From: CAWHOW01 sp963831005
GTDB lineage: Bacteria > Bacteroidota > Bacteroidia > Bacteroidales > CG2-30-32-10
DNA length: 64,000 bases
Assembly (NCBI GenBank): GCA_963831005.1
Contig: CAWHOW010000015.1
Location: 124,001-188,000 of the forward strand
Reading direction: 5' to 3'
Shown here: positions 19,475-27,982 of the stretch, piece by piece
Layout: every line of letters starts with the position of its first letter
Position numbering within the stretch: the stretch's first letter is position 1
Program-made: the position numbers and the translations under genes
Notes under the pieces: generated by a model
What the model was told of the DNA's origin: nothing
What the model saw: only the letters and a program-made list of their open reading frames with translations
Databases searched by the model: none

Positions 19475-20281
19475 ATGAACTATATACAAGCAATTATTCT
19501 TGGCATTGTTGAAGGTATAACTGAATTCCTGCCTATTTCATCAACGGCCCACATGGTATATGCTTCATCTATCATGGGAATTGAAAAAGATGCCTTCACA
19601 AAACTTTTTGAAGAAGCCATACAATTTGGCGCAATCATTTCGGTAATTGTGCTTTACTGGAGAAAATTTTTCGATTTTACTAAAATTACGTTTTATCTTA
19701 AACTAATTGTCGCTCTTATTCCTTCCGTTATAGTTGGTATCTTGTGTAAAGATTATATTGATAAGCTGCTTGGAGAAACTTTTATAATTGCCATAATCAC
19801 TTTTCTTGGCGGCTTCCTGCTTTTGTTTGTTGATAAATGGTTTAAGAGCAATAAAATAAATGACTTGGAAAATGTTTCCTATAAAAAATCATTTACAATC
19901 GGTATCTTTCAAATTCTGGCAATCATATTACCTGGATTCAGCAGAAGTGCTGCAACTATTATAGGAGGAATGCAGCAAAAACTAACTAGAAAACTTGCCG
20001 CGGAATTTTCTTTTTTCCTTGCCGTTCCCACTCTTGCAGGCGCTTTTATAAAAAGTGTCTGGGATGCATATAAACACGAACCACAATTATTGAATGGTCA
20101 CAATATACAGTTGCTTATCATTGGAAATGTAATTGCTTTTATTGTTGGTATGTTTGCTATAAAAAGTTTCATTTCTATACTTACTAAATATGGCTTTAAA
20201 GCATTTGGATACTATCGTATCATCATAGGAGCTATTATTCTTTTACTTATTGCATTCGGAATACCTTTAACCTCCATTTAA
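19475..20281 (+). CDS. uppP: undecaprenyl-diphosphatase
   Basis: UppP (BacA) removes a phosphate from undecaprenyl diphosphate to recycle the lipid carrier for cell-wall and glycan synthesis. The 268-residue multi-spanning protein shows both family signatures. These are the E-x-x-x-E plus SST block at the N-terminus (EGITEFLPISSTAHM, about residues 13-27) and PGFSRSAAT (about 150-158). Loss of the enzyme raises bacitracin sensitivity in other species. It sits in an operon with ftsX upstream and truB 2 bases downstream. Confidence 0.95.
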   Translation: MNYIQAIILGIVEGITEFLPISSTAHMVYASSIMGIEKDAFTKLFEEAIQFGAIISVIVLYWRKFFDFTKITFYLKLIVALIPSVIVGILCKDYIDKLLGETFIIAIITFLGGFLLLFVDKWFKSNKINDLENVSYKKSFTIGIFQILAIILPGFSRSAATIIGGMQQKLTRKLAAEFSFFLAVPTLAGAFIKSVWDAYKHEPQLLNGHNIQLLIIGNVIAFIVGMFAIKSFISILTKYGFKAFGYYRIIIGAIILLLIAFGIPLTSI

Positions 20282-20283
20282 AC

Positions 20284-20973
20284 ATGCCCCAATTTGATTT
20301 TGTCAAAGGCGAGGTCATACTTATTGACAAACCTTATGATTGGACCTCTTTTGATGTTGTGAACAAAATTAGGTGCCTTATTAAATATAATCTTGGGATT
20401 AAAAAAATAAAAATGGGCCATGCAGGCACTCTCGATCCTCTTGCAACCGGTCTGCTTATCCTATGTTCAGGAAATTTTACTAAAAAGATAGATGAATATC
20501 AGGCCAAAGAAAAAGAATATACCGGTATTTTGACCATAGGAGCTACGCGCCCATCATCAGATATGGAAACCGAGATTGATAAAACTTTTGATATTAATGA
20601 AGTTCGCGAAGAAGATATAATCGCTGTAGCAAAGACATTTATGGGTGATATTGAGCAGACCCCTCCTTTATTTTCAGCTAAAAAGATTGGTGGCGAAAGA
20701 GCCTATGAATTTGCAAGAAAAGGAATTGACATGCAAATGGAAGCAAAAGATGTCAGCATTACAGAATTTGAAATTACTCATATTAGCCTACCCGAAATCA
20801 GTTTTCGGGTAGTGTGTTCAAAAGGGACTTATATCCGCTCGCTGGCAAGGGATTTTGGAGAAAAACTAAATAATGGTGCTTATTTATCTCAGCTATGCCG
20901 CACCCGCATTGGGGAATTCAGTTTAAACCAAGCATTTAGCATGGAAAAAATTGAAGAATTGATAAAACAATAA
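20284..20973 (+). CDS. truB: tRNA pseudouridine(55) synthase
   Basis: TruB converts U55 of tRNA to pseudouridine in the T-loop. The 229-residue protein has the KxDKPxxxxSFxxV-like start (LIDKPYDWTSFDVVNKIR). The catalytic motif G-H-A-G-T-L-D-P-L-A-T-G lies at about 46-57, where the Asp is the nucleophile. SKGTYIRSLARDFGEKL is near the end. The length is normal for the short Bacteroidota form without a long PUA tail. It follows uppP by 2 bases, so it is translationally linked. Confidence 0.95.
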   Translation: MPQFDFVKGEVILIDKPYDWTSFDVVNKIRCLIKYNLGIKKIKMGHAGTLDPLATGLLILCSGNFTKKIDEYQAKEKEYTGILTIGATRPSSDMETEIDKTFDINEVREEDIIAVAKTFMGDIEQTPPLFSAKKIGGERAYEFARKGIDMQMEAKDVSITEFEITHISLPEISFRVVCSKGTYIRSLARDFGEKLNNGAYLSQLCRTRIGEFSLNQAFSMEKIEELIKQ

Positions 20974-21082
20974 CATCTCGATTTCGTCGTTAAAAGTTAT
21001 TCGTTAACTATTATTAACAAGTCCTTTATAAGTTTTTTGAAAAATTTATGCCAAAATACTGGACTTCGCCTTTTTCATATAT

Positions 21083-21090
21083 TATCTTTG
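21083..21090 (+). promoter_or_regulatory. candidate -7 box of the queA promoter
   Basis: TATCTTTG fits the TAnnTTTG box and lies 46 bases upstream of the queA ATG in the 163-bp gap after truB. No convincing TTG box is seen 20 bases upstream, so this is a half-supported promoter. Confidence 0.45.
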
Positions 21091-21136
21091 CAAACTTATA
21101 AATTAAAAATATTAACACATTTAATTAACTTAAGAA

Positions 21137-22186
21137 ATGAAATTATCCGATTTCAGATATCATCTGCCACCCGAATTAATTGCCAACTACCCTTCAAAAA
21201 ATCGGGAGGATTGCAAGTTGATGGTTCTTAACAGAAAAACTCAAACAATAGAACATAAGAAATTTAAAGATGTCTTAAATTATTTTGGCGATGGTGATGT
21301 TATGGTAATTAATAACACCAAAGTTTTTCCTGCCCGTTTATATGGTACGAAAGAAAAAACAGGCGCCAAGATAGAAGTATTTTTGTTAAGAGAACTGAAT
21401 CACGAAGCAAGGTTATGGGATGTTTTGGTTGACCCTGCAAGGAAGATACGTATTGGAAATAAACTATATTTTGGTGAAGATGACAACCTTGTTGCTGAAG
21501 TAATTGACAATACCACTTCAAGGGGAAGAACACTCAGATTCTTATTTGACGGACCTTACCATGAATTCAAGAAAACCATCGAAAGTCTTGGAGAAACGCC
21601 TCTTCCTAAATTGATCAAACGTCCGGTAGAACCTGAAGATAAAGAACGTTACCAGACCATTTATGCAAAACATGAAGGAGCAGTTGCTGCCCCAACAGCA
21701 GGATTGCATTTCAGCAGGGAACTTATGAAACGTCTTGAACTGAAAGGTGTATCATACGCAGAAGTTACATTACATGTAGGTCTTGGAACTTTCAGAAGTA
21801 TTGATGTTGAAGATTTGTCGAAACATAAAATGGACTCAGAACAAGCTATTATAGAAGAAAAAGCTGTTCAAATTGTCAATAAAGCTAAAGAAAACAAGAA
21901 AAATGTATGTGTTGTTGGAACTACTACTTCAAGAACTGTTGAATCTTCTGTTACAATCTCGGGAATGCTGAAGCCATTTAGCGGATGGACCAATAAATTC
22001 ATTTTTCCTCCTTATGATTTCAGCATTGGCAATTCAATGATAACTAATTTTCATTTGCCTCAGTCAACATTAATGATGCATATCGCTGCTTTTGCTGGAT
22101 TTGATTTCCTGATGAAAGCTTATAAAGAAGCTGTAGCCCAGAAATATAAATTCTTCACTTACGGCGACGCCATGCTGATCTTATAA
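21137..22186 (+). CDS. queA: S-adenosylmethionine:tRNA ribosyltransferase-isomerase
   Basis: QueA transfers and rearranges the ribosyl part of SAM onto 7-aminomethyl-7-deazaguanine at tRNA position 34, forming epoxyqueuosine. The 349-residue protein has the family landmarks MKLSDFRYHLPPELIANYP at the start, VMVINNTKVFPARL, the GAVAAPTAGLHF block (about 185-196) and VGLGTFRS. The end, FFTYGDAMLI, is also standard. The start ATG is the normal family start. It follows truB, as in many Bacteroidota, and is followed at once by a strong hairpin terminator. Confidence 0.96.
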   Translation: MKLSDFRYHLPPELIANYPSKNREDCKLMVLNRKTQTIEHKKFKDVLNYFGDGDVMVINNTKVFPARLYGTKEKTGAKIEVFLLRELNHEARLWDVLVDPARKIRIGNKLYFGEDDNLVAEVIDNTTSRGRTLRFLFDGPYHEFKKTIESLGETPLPKLIKRPVEPEDKERYQTIYAKHEGAVAAPTAGLHFSRELMKRLELKGVSYAEVTLHVGLGTFRSIDVEDLSKHKMDSEQAIIEEKAVQIVNKAKENKKNVCVVGTTTSRTVESSVTISGMLKPFSGWTNKFIFPPYDFSIGNSMITNFHLPQSTLMMHIAAFAGFDFLMKAYKEAVAQKYKFFTYGDAMLIL

Positions 22187-22191
22187 ACACC

Positions 22192-22218
22192 AGCCTGTCT
22201 GAAAAGACAGGCTTTTTA
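22192..22218 (+). terminator. intrinsic terminator after queA
   Basis: The perfect 9-bp stem AGCCTGTCT / AGACAGGCT (22192-22200 and 22205-22213) has a GAAA tetraloop and runs into TTTTTA. It begins 6 bases after the queA stop. Only 20 bases separate it from the ispD start, so ispD depends on read-through or on a promoter embedded in this gap. Confidence 0.85.
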
Positions 22219-22232
22219 ATGTCTGTCTGGTT

Positions 22233-22919
22233 TTGAAAAAATACGTAATAATTGTTGCCGGAGGAACAGGAAAAAGGATGGGGTCAGAAACCCCAAAACA
22301 GTTTCTTTTCCTGAATGGTATCCCTGTTTTAATGCACAGCATTAAGGCTTTTTATCAATACGATGAAAAGATAAATATAATACTGGCGCTTCCCCAAGAG
22401 CATATTAATAAATGGACAGAGCTTTGCAAACAACACAACTTTAACATTAATCATACTGTTACTGTAGGCGGAGAGACTCGTTTCCACTCGGTAAAGAACG
22501 GGTTGCAATATGTTAATGAAAGCGATTGCCTTATTGCTGTGCACGACGGTGTAAGACCATTGGTGTCTGTAGAAGTGATAATGCGTTCATTCGATTGCGC
22601 CGAAGAAAAAGGCGCTGCCGTTCCCTGTGTGCCTGTTAACGATACCTTAAGAATGCTGACTGAAAAGTATTCCCATACAATTGACAGAAAAAGTGTCCGC
22701 ATCATACAAACACCGCAATGCTTCCGAGCAGATTTGCTGAAAGCAGCATACCAACAAGAATACGATAATTTCTTTACAGATGATGCCACAGTAATTGAAA
22801 GCTTTGGCGGGAAAATTTACTTGGTTGAGGGAAATATTGAGAATATTAAAATTACCACCCCTCTCAATATGCAAATTGCCGAAGCTTTGATGAAGAAACG
22901 TAGTTCGGGTTCTTTATAA
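22233..22919 (+). CDS. ispD: 2-C-methyl-D-erythritol 4-phosphate cytidylyltransferase
   Basis: IspD couples CTP to MEP in the non-mevalonate isoprenoid pathway. The 228-residue protein begins with the nucleotide-binding loop AGGTGKRMGSETPKQF and carries HDGVRPLV and FFTDDATVIE, all diagnostic for IspD. The start codon is TTG (TTGAAAAAATAC), chosen because it gives the normal KKYVIIVAGG start and no upstream in-frame ATG exists before the terminator. It supplies precursors for undecaprenyl phosphate, which links it functionally with uppP upstream. Confidence 0.93.
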   Translation: MKKYVIIVAGGTGKRMGSETPKQFLFLNGIPVLMHSIKAFYQYDEKINIILALPQEHINKWTELCKQHNFNINHTVTVGGETRFHSVKNGLQYVNESDCLIAVHDGVRPLVSVEVIMRSFDCAEEKGAAVPCVPVNDTLRMLTEKYSHTIDRKSVRIIQTPQCFRADLLKAAYQQEYDNFFTDDATVIESFGGKIYLVEGNIENIKITTPLNMQIAEALMKKRSSGSL

Positions 22920-22946
22920 ATTGAATATTGATTAACGTTAAAGGAA

Positions 22947-25052
22947 TTATTCTTTCACAAACCGTTTCACGCTAACTCCTTTTGCTGTCTTCACTTCCAC
23001 AATATATACCCCATTTGGAAAAGAGGAAACATCAATATTTGTTCTTCCGTTGTTAGCTGCAAGGGTGGTTAATAATTGCCCCTGAATATCTAGAATTTCT
23101 ATCCTTGCTTTGTTCGGCGTTTCAATTTGAAGGTTGCCGGTGACTGGGTTCGGATATAATGCCAATTCATTTGCTGAATTATATTCTTCAACTCCCATAG
23201 TAGTGGATGTGTAATATGCCGACCATCCGTCTGCAGTGTTAGATGTATTCGTAGTAAACTGAACCAGCATCTGTCCGCTTGTAGAAGTAACATCAGCAGG
23301 AATTGTCGAGCCGGAAAATGTTCCCAATGTTATTGCACTAACCGGATCGGCGACTTTTACAATATCATAAGTGGATTCCGTATTAAAGCTTAAGAAATGA
23401 AGAGTAATAGTTGATGCGCCAGTAGGCTGTATCATCCATCTGCAATTCAAATTATCAAAATAATTATTTGAACCGCTGCCATCGCTGAATGTATCGGATG
23501 GGGCTGTAAGTGTGGTAACGCCTGAGCAATAAACAGGATAAGAGGTTGTATAAGAAATTTTCCAGCCAGAAGAAGTCCCGCTTCCGTTAGTGACGAACTT
23601 TAAAAATACAGACGTTGATGTTGAAGATATTGGAGCTGGAAAAGCAGAACCGGTATCTGTAACAGTATATGATTTTAAAATAGGTGATGAATCATTGGGT
23701 CCATCATAAATTGTTAAAACATCGCCTGCATCTGCAGTGCTGAAATTATCGAATTTAATATTAATATGAGATGCTTCTACCGGTGATATAAGCCAACTGC
23801 AATTATCATTATTCTTGTAATCCGAAGGGCCGCTTCCATCCTCTATTGTTCCGGCAGGAGAAGAAAGTACAACAGTTGTGTCAGAGCAATAATAAGGATA
23901 ACCACTTGCAGGATAAATATCATACAAAATTTCGTTGTCCAGCACAAAGTCCAGCCCCGAGGGATTCAAATTGGCAATAGTAAAATACCCATTATATGAT
24001 CCGCTCCATCCCCAGTTGAAATGAAAATAACCGGAACCTTGGTAGCCGTCACAAACCCAGCAATGACCGTCGGATGTATTAAACCCGGCGTATATAACAG
24101 GACGTTTAGCTTCGAGTTCCGATATCAGCAGCGCACTCCATGCCGAATCGGAATAGCTTGATTTATATACATTCTGTAAAGCCGGAGAATAATTGAAAAA
24201 GGTAACCAATGCAGTATTTGCATCAGGCCATGCGCTTGAACCATTTGGCCCATAATCCATATCTACAGCAATACCACAATTATAAATAAGATTGGCTATG
24301 GCTGTATCTGTGCCGGTACAGACATCAGTCATGGAGTTCCAGTTATAATTTGTAGCCCCGAAATTGGCAGAAAGCGTACCGTAATTAGTATTGGCATCTG
24401 TATGCGAACCCTGTCCCTGCAAAGGATATCTCCAGTAATACATTACCTGTGCAATTGCAGTGGCGGTGCAGCCTGTAACACAATGACTGCACCAATCTTT
24501 GGCTGCTACATCATAAGGACAAAATGTATTGTAACAGCAACCCTGATCCCACAAACTGGTGGTCAAAGGACCCAGAATAGTATCCGTGGAGGTTAGCGTA
24601 TTCTTAACAGCGGCAAATTCATCGGAAGATTTATTTAATCTTGTCCATTCAGCATCTATTTGTGGGGTTGAGGATAATTGTGTAGCGACATCGGTAGTAA
24701 TTTGCTTTTTATAATTATTGATCAAACCGGTTAACTGTGGTGGCACATTCTGTTCAGAGTAAATGCTTTCGAACGAATACCCAAGTATGGGTCGAACTAT
24801 ATCATCGGCGGCAACCATAATGAAGCCGTTGTTGGCCATATTGAAAGCATAAAAAACCGTTTGGCCATTATCTTTTATCTCAAATGATTCGGAAACAGGA
24901 ATGGATTTTAAAGATGTATGGTGAAAGCTATTGTACTGTTGTGTGTAGAAGTTTGAAGCAACTATTTTTGCCGAATTAATATCAATATGTTTTGCAAAAA
25001 GCTGTGTTATGCAAAACGATATTGCAACAAATAGCAGAATTCTTTTATTCAT
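22947..25052 (-). CDS. C10 (streptopain-like) cysteine protease with two CUB domains and T9SS tail
   Basis: The 701-residue secreted protein starts with a signal peptide (about 1-20). An N-terminal inhibitor-type propeptide follows (about 22-125; GFIMVAADD..PILGYS). The C10 peptidase domain (about 150-375) has the catalytic Cys in C-V-T-G-C195-T-A-T-A-I-A-Q-V-M and the catalytic His in D-G-H330-C-W-V-C-D-G. FHFNWGWSGSYNGYF closes the domain. Two CUB domains follow (about 385-490 and 500-605), each starting with C followed by a TIEDGSG/TFSDGSG turn and containing DxxxIYDGP or DIVKV strands. The protein ends in a T9SS sorting domain (YPNPVTGNL ... KRFVKE). It is probably a surface or released protease that digests proteins or targets host or prey proteins. 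The four extra cysteines around the active site are unusual. Confidence 0.92.
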   Translation of the reverse strand: MNKRILLFVAISFCITQLFAKHIDINSAKIVASNFYTQQYNSFHHTSLKSIPVSESFEIKDNGQTVFYAFNMANNGFIMVAADDIVRPILGYSFESIYSEQNVPPQLTGLINNYKKQITTDVATQLSSTPQIDAEWTRLNKSSDEFAAVKNTLTSTDTILGPLTTSLWDQGCCYNTFCPYDVAAKDWCSHCVTGCTATAIAQVMYYWRYPLQGQGSHTDANTNYGTLSANFGATNYNWNSMTDVCTGTDTAIANLIYNCGIAVDMDYGPNGSSAWPDANTALVTFFNYSPALQNVYKSSYSDSAWSALLISELEAKRPVIYAGFNTSDGHCWVCDGYQGSGYFHFNWGWSGSYNGYFTIANLNPSGLDFVLDNEILYDIYPASGYPYYCSDTTVVLSSPAGTIEDGSGPSDYKNNDNCSWLISPVEASHINIKFDNFSTADAGDVLTIYDGPNDSSPILKSYTVTDTGSAFPAPISSTSTSVFLKFVTNGSGTSSGWKISYTTSYPVYCSGVTTLTAPSDTFSDGSGSNNYFDNLNCRWMIQPTGASTITLHFLSFNTESTYDIVKVADPVSAITLGTFSGSTIPADVTSTSGQMLVQFTTNTSNTADGWSAYYTSTTMGVEEYNSANELALYPNPVTGNLQIETPNKARIEILDIQGQLLTTLAANNGRTNIDVSSFPNGVYIVEVKTAKGVSVKRFVKE

Positions 25053-25118
25053 GATAAGTGATTTCTTTTATAGTAAGTGCTTCATTAATGTTTAATAGTT
25101 GTATTTGATATTTATAAT

Positions 25119-25147
25119 AATTACCTGAATAGATTATTCAGGTAATT
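25119..25147 (-). promoter_or_regulatory. perfect hairpin in the 5' leader of the C10 protease gene
   Basis: AATTACCTGAATA (25119-25131) and TATTCAGGTAATT (25135-25147) form a perfect 13-bp stem with a GAT loop. On the minus strand a TAnnTTTG box (TAATTTTG, 25168-25161) lies just upstream. The hairpin would therefore be close to the 5' end of the mRNA or be an operator. No TTG box is seen at the right spacing. Confidence 0.45.
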
Positions 25148-25280
25148 CCTTTTTATTACACAAAATTATAACATTTTCATCAAGAAATCTGTTTATTTCA
25201 AAGAAATACTTTGCAATATTAACATGAAGTGTCAAATTTTCATTGTGAAACCGGATATGCACAAAATGATGATGAAAACC

Positions 25281-25297
25281 TGCCTGCCGGACAGGCA
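25281..25297. repeat. small REP-like palindrome
   Basis: TGCCTG-CCGGA-CAGGCA lies within AACCTGCCTGCCGGACAGG and continues CAAGTT. A close relative (AACCTGACTGCCGTCAGG, then CAAGTT) is at 54415-54438, after another gene. It looks like a short dispersed palindrome. Confidence 0.55.
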
Positions 25298-25356
25298 AGT
25301 TAGCGTAACTATGGGTATGCTTTACGCGAAAAGGAGTGAACTTATCACGGTATGAA

Positions 25357-25587
25357 GTATACTCATTACCGTGTGGAGTGTACTCATTGCCGTGCTGAGT
25401 ATACTCATTGTCATGATGAGTGTACTCATTGCCATGATGAGTGTACTCATTGTCATGATAAGTGTACTCATTGTCGTGATGAGTGTACTCATTGTCATGA
25501 TAAGTGTACTCATTGTCATGATGAGTGTACTCATTGCCTTGCTGAGTTTACTCATTACTATGATAAGTGTACACATTGCAGTGTAAA
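25357..25587. repeat. eleven 21-bp tandem repeats
   Basis: Eleven consecutive 21-bp units of the type GTGTACTCATTGTCATGATGA fill 231 bp, and the central ones differ at only one to three positions. Across unit borders the word ATGAGT-GT-ACTCAT is a palindrome, so each copy could be a small binding site or hairpin. Because 21 is a multiple of three, all frames give seven-residue repeats (Cys/His-rich on +, Met/Thr/Leu-rich on -). I see no promoter or normal start, so I do not call a gene. The whole gap 25053-25657 holds only this tract, the leader hairpin and the REP-like palindrome. Confidence 0.9.
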
Positions 25588-25657
25588 ATGCGCTTATCAG
25601 TTTAAAAAAATGACTAAATTGTATAAGCAACTTTCTAGGCAGTCTGCGGCTGACTAC

Positions 25658-27982
25658 TTATTTACAGAATTTATCAATTTGCTCCTGCGCTTGCCGGTTT
25701 CCCAGTTCGAAAGCTTTATGCCAGTCGCCGCAGGCGCCTGTATAGTCTTTAATATTGTACTTTGAGCTTCCCCTGCCTAAGTAAGCTTCGGCATAATCGG
25801 GGTGTATTTCAATGGCTTTATTAAAATCGGGGATGGCTTCGTTGTATTGCTGTAATACAGAACTCTTTATAATGCCTCGGTTGTTATAGGCCTTGTAATA
25901 ATCGGGTTTTAGAGCTATGGCTTTGTCGTAATCCTTTATGGCGCCTTCGGCATCACCGTTTTTATACTTACGGTTGCCATTATTAAAACAGACTTTGGCT
26001 TCTTCATCAGCTTTATTTTCGTGTATAACATTGCTTGTATCAGCCACTTTAGTACTATTTGTTAGGTAGGAAGATGAAATATTTTTTGGATGCGGAGAGT
26101 ATAGTATAGCTTTTTGTAAACTTATGTCTGCTTTTTCAGTTTGTCCTGAAGCCTTGTATAATGTAAATAATGAAAAATAAATAAATTCTCTCTTGTTTTC
26201 TGTTCTCTTAAGTGCCTCAAGTAAAAGACTTTCTGCAATATTATATTCTTTCATACCTAAGCAAAAGGAAGCAATATTTGGCAAATTACTATTCGAGAAA
26301 TCTTTCGCCTTATAAAAACCTTCCATCCATGTTAGAAATCTATTTTGAGGCACAGTATTCAAGATAGCTATCTTCTCCTGTTCATTATTATATTGAGTTA
26401 AATTATAAGTTTTTGTAAGCAAGGAAACATCGAAAGAGGGAATATCTTTTGCATAATCCGTTGAAGCAAAAATAGCTGTATTGCCGTCGAGAAAAATTAG
26501 CTTCCAATCAGGCATAGTTTCTAATTGCTCAGTCCATGGATAATATTTCAAATAACTATATGCTATCAGTTTTGGTTTATATTTTGAAATTAAATCTTTC
26601 AAACCACTGCTCCAGCTTTTCACCACTTCATTGTAAAGGTCTTCTTTCATTACTTCAAGTCGACCATCAATAAATACAGGCTGATGAATGCTCCACTCAA
26701 GCCAGCCACCGAAACCTATTGAATTTAGTATTCTCCCATCAAGTTTATGCTGAACCAGATATTCAGAAGCGGCGGTTGGCTGCTGGTAATTGTCTATTCC
26801 TAAACCTGTTTTTGCAAAAGAGTTCTCTCCAATATAGTAAGTGTTTGTAACAAGCCGGAACATTAATAGAACAGGGACAATTATCAACAGATAATAAAGC
26901 ATTTTTTTTATCCAAAATGTGGATTTGTAAAATGTTTCATTCTTAATATAATCTATAAAATCTTCCATTGATTTTCCAATAATCGGAAGAGCAATGATGG
27001 TAAATAAAGGAATGTTTCGAATGGAAATTAGGGCAAGATAAAGAAACGCTGCTAAAAGTATAAATTCGTGCCATTTTCTTTTCACTAAAGTGAACAAAAA
27101 CAGAAAACTAGTAAGGGCAAAGTAGAGAATAAACAATATATCTTTTACTACAAAATGGTCAAGGTTGAAAAACGAAATAAATTCCTTAATATGCTGGTTG
27201 TAAATGTTATTGCTATCGAAACGGGAAAACAGCTCCAGCGGAAATGTAAAGCCCTTATAAAAATACGGGTTGATGAAACATACGGCAACCGAAGCAACCA
27301 TCCAGAATAAGAAGTGTTTGTCAACTTTCTTATCACGCAAATAAATGCTAATGAAATATGCGCCAATCAACACAAAACCAAGTACGAAAAGCGCGTGCAT
27401 ATTGCACCATAGCAGCATGATGACAGGCAGATAGAATAGTTGTTTCTTTCCAAAATAATAATAGCTATCAAGTAAAAGCAGTATAAATGCAATGAAAATG
27501 TAAGTGAACATTTCCGGTCGCAATACTATTCTTGGTTCAATGATCAGATAGGCCGCAAAAAGTAAAATACTTGTTAGCCCTAAAGGAATATTCAATAATC
27601 GCTGTCGTTTGAGTAATAGGAACAGCAGCCACAGCGATAACAGGCAAACCACTATGCTAATCCCTTTATAGCTGATAATGCTGTATAGCAGAAAAACACT
27701 TACCTGGAACAGCCAGTGAAGGTCAATGTAATCGTTGTTATTGGCGGTATAGGTAAATGTATCCTTTGAAGGGAAAGAGCCATTTTCCACTATCCATTTT
27801 CCTGCTTTAAGATGAAAGCCAAGATCAGGATCAGATAAAAGTCGGAGGGATAAAACAGTGATAAAGATAGCAACAACAATGAATGGCAATGCCCATTTGC
27901 TTTGGAAATAATCTTTCCATTTCAGAGCAATAGGGATTTGTGCGAAATTCTTTTTCGTATTCTCTTTAATCTTTATTGCCAT
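25658..27982 (-). CDS. multi-spanning membrane protein with C-terminal TPR repeats
   Basis: I use the ATG at 27982 (MAIKIKENTKKN), which overlaps the preceding gene by only 17 bases; the longest frame reaches 28030. After a cytoplasmic start there are about ten TM segments (about residues 30-400). The first loop holds DPDLGFHLKAGKWIVENG, and a soluble domain of about 200 residues follows the last TM. Two or three TPR units lie at the end (about 680-770), such as AIKDYDKAIALKPDYYKAYNNRG. The topology with an acidic first loop resembles membrane-embedded GT-C glycosyltransferases or O-antigen-type proteins, but no definite family was recognised. Order and overlap with a GT2 gene and a flippase-like gene suggest a role in building or moving a lipid-linked envelope glycan. 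Confidence 0.75.
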   Translation of the reverse strand: MAIKIKENTKKNFAQIPIALKWKDYFQSKWALPFIVVAIFITVLSLRLLSDPDLGFHLKAGKWIVENGSFPSKDTFTYTANNNDYIDLHWLFQVSVFLLYSIISYKGISIVVCLLSLWLLFLLLKRQRLLNIPLGLTSILLFAAYLIIEPRIVLRPEMFTYIFIAFILLLLDSYYYFGKKQLFYLPVIMLLWCNMHALFVLGFVLIGAYFISIYLRDKKVDKHFLFWMVASVAVCFINPYFYKGFTFPLELFSRFDSNNIYNQHIKEFISFFNLDHFVVKDILFILYFALTSFLFLFTLVKRKWHEFILLAAFLYLALISIRNIPLFTIIALPIIGKSMEDFIDYIKNETFYKSTFWIKKMLYYLLIIVPVLLMFRLVTNTYYIGENSFAKTGLGIDNYQQPTAASEYLVQHKLDGRILNSIGFGGWLEWSIHQPVFIDGRLEVMKEDLYNEVVKSWSSGLKDLISKYKPKLIAYSYLKYYPWTEQLETMPDWKLIFLDGNTAIFASTDYAKDIPSFDVSLLTKTYNLTQYNNEQEKIAILNTVPQNRFLTWMEGFYKAKDFSNSNLPNIASFCLGMKEYNIAESLLLEALKRTENKREFIYFSLFTLYKASGQTEKADISLQKAILYSPHPKNISSSYLTNSTKVADTSNVIHENKADEEAKVCFNNGNRKYKNGDAEGAIKDYDKAIALKPDYYKAYNNRGIIKSSVLQQYNEAIPDFNKAIEIHPDYAEAYLGRGSSKYNIKDYTGACGDWHKAFELGNRQAQEQIDKFCK

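Noticed and set aside
25357..25587. Possible CRISPR array
   Set aside because: Units are contiguous with no unique spacers and no cas gene is near.
25352..25765. Open frame coding a Cys/His-rich seven-residue repeat (CTHCHDE type), looking like a metal-binding protein
   Set aside because: The 21-bp period keeps all frames open and periodic, the frame runs antisense into the TPR gene, and no promoter or start signal is present.
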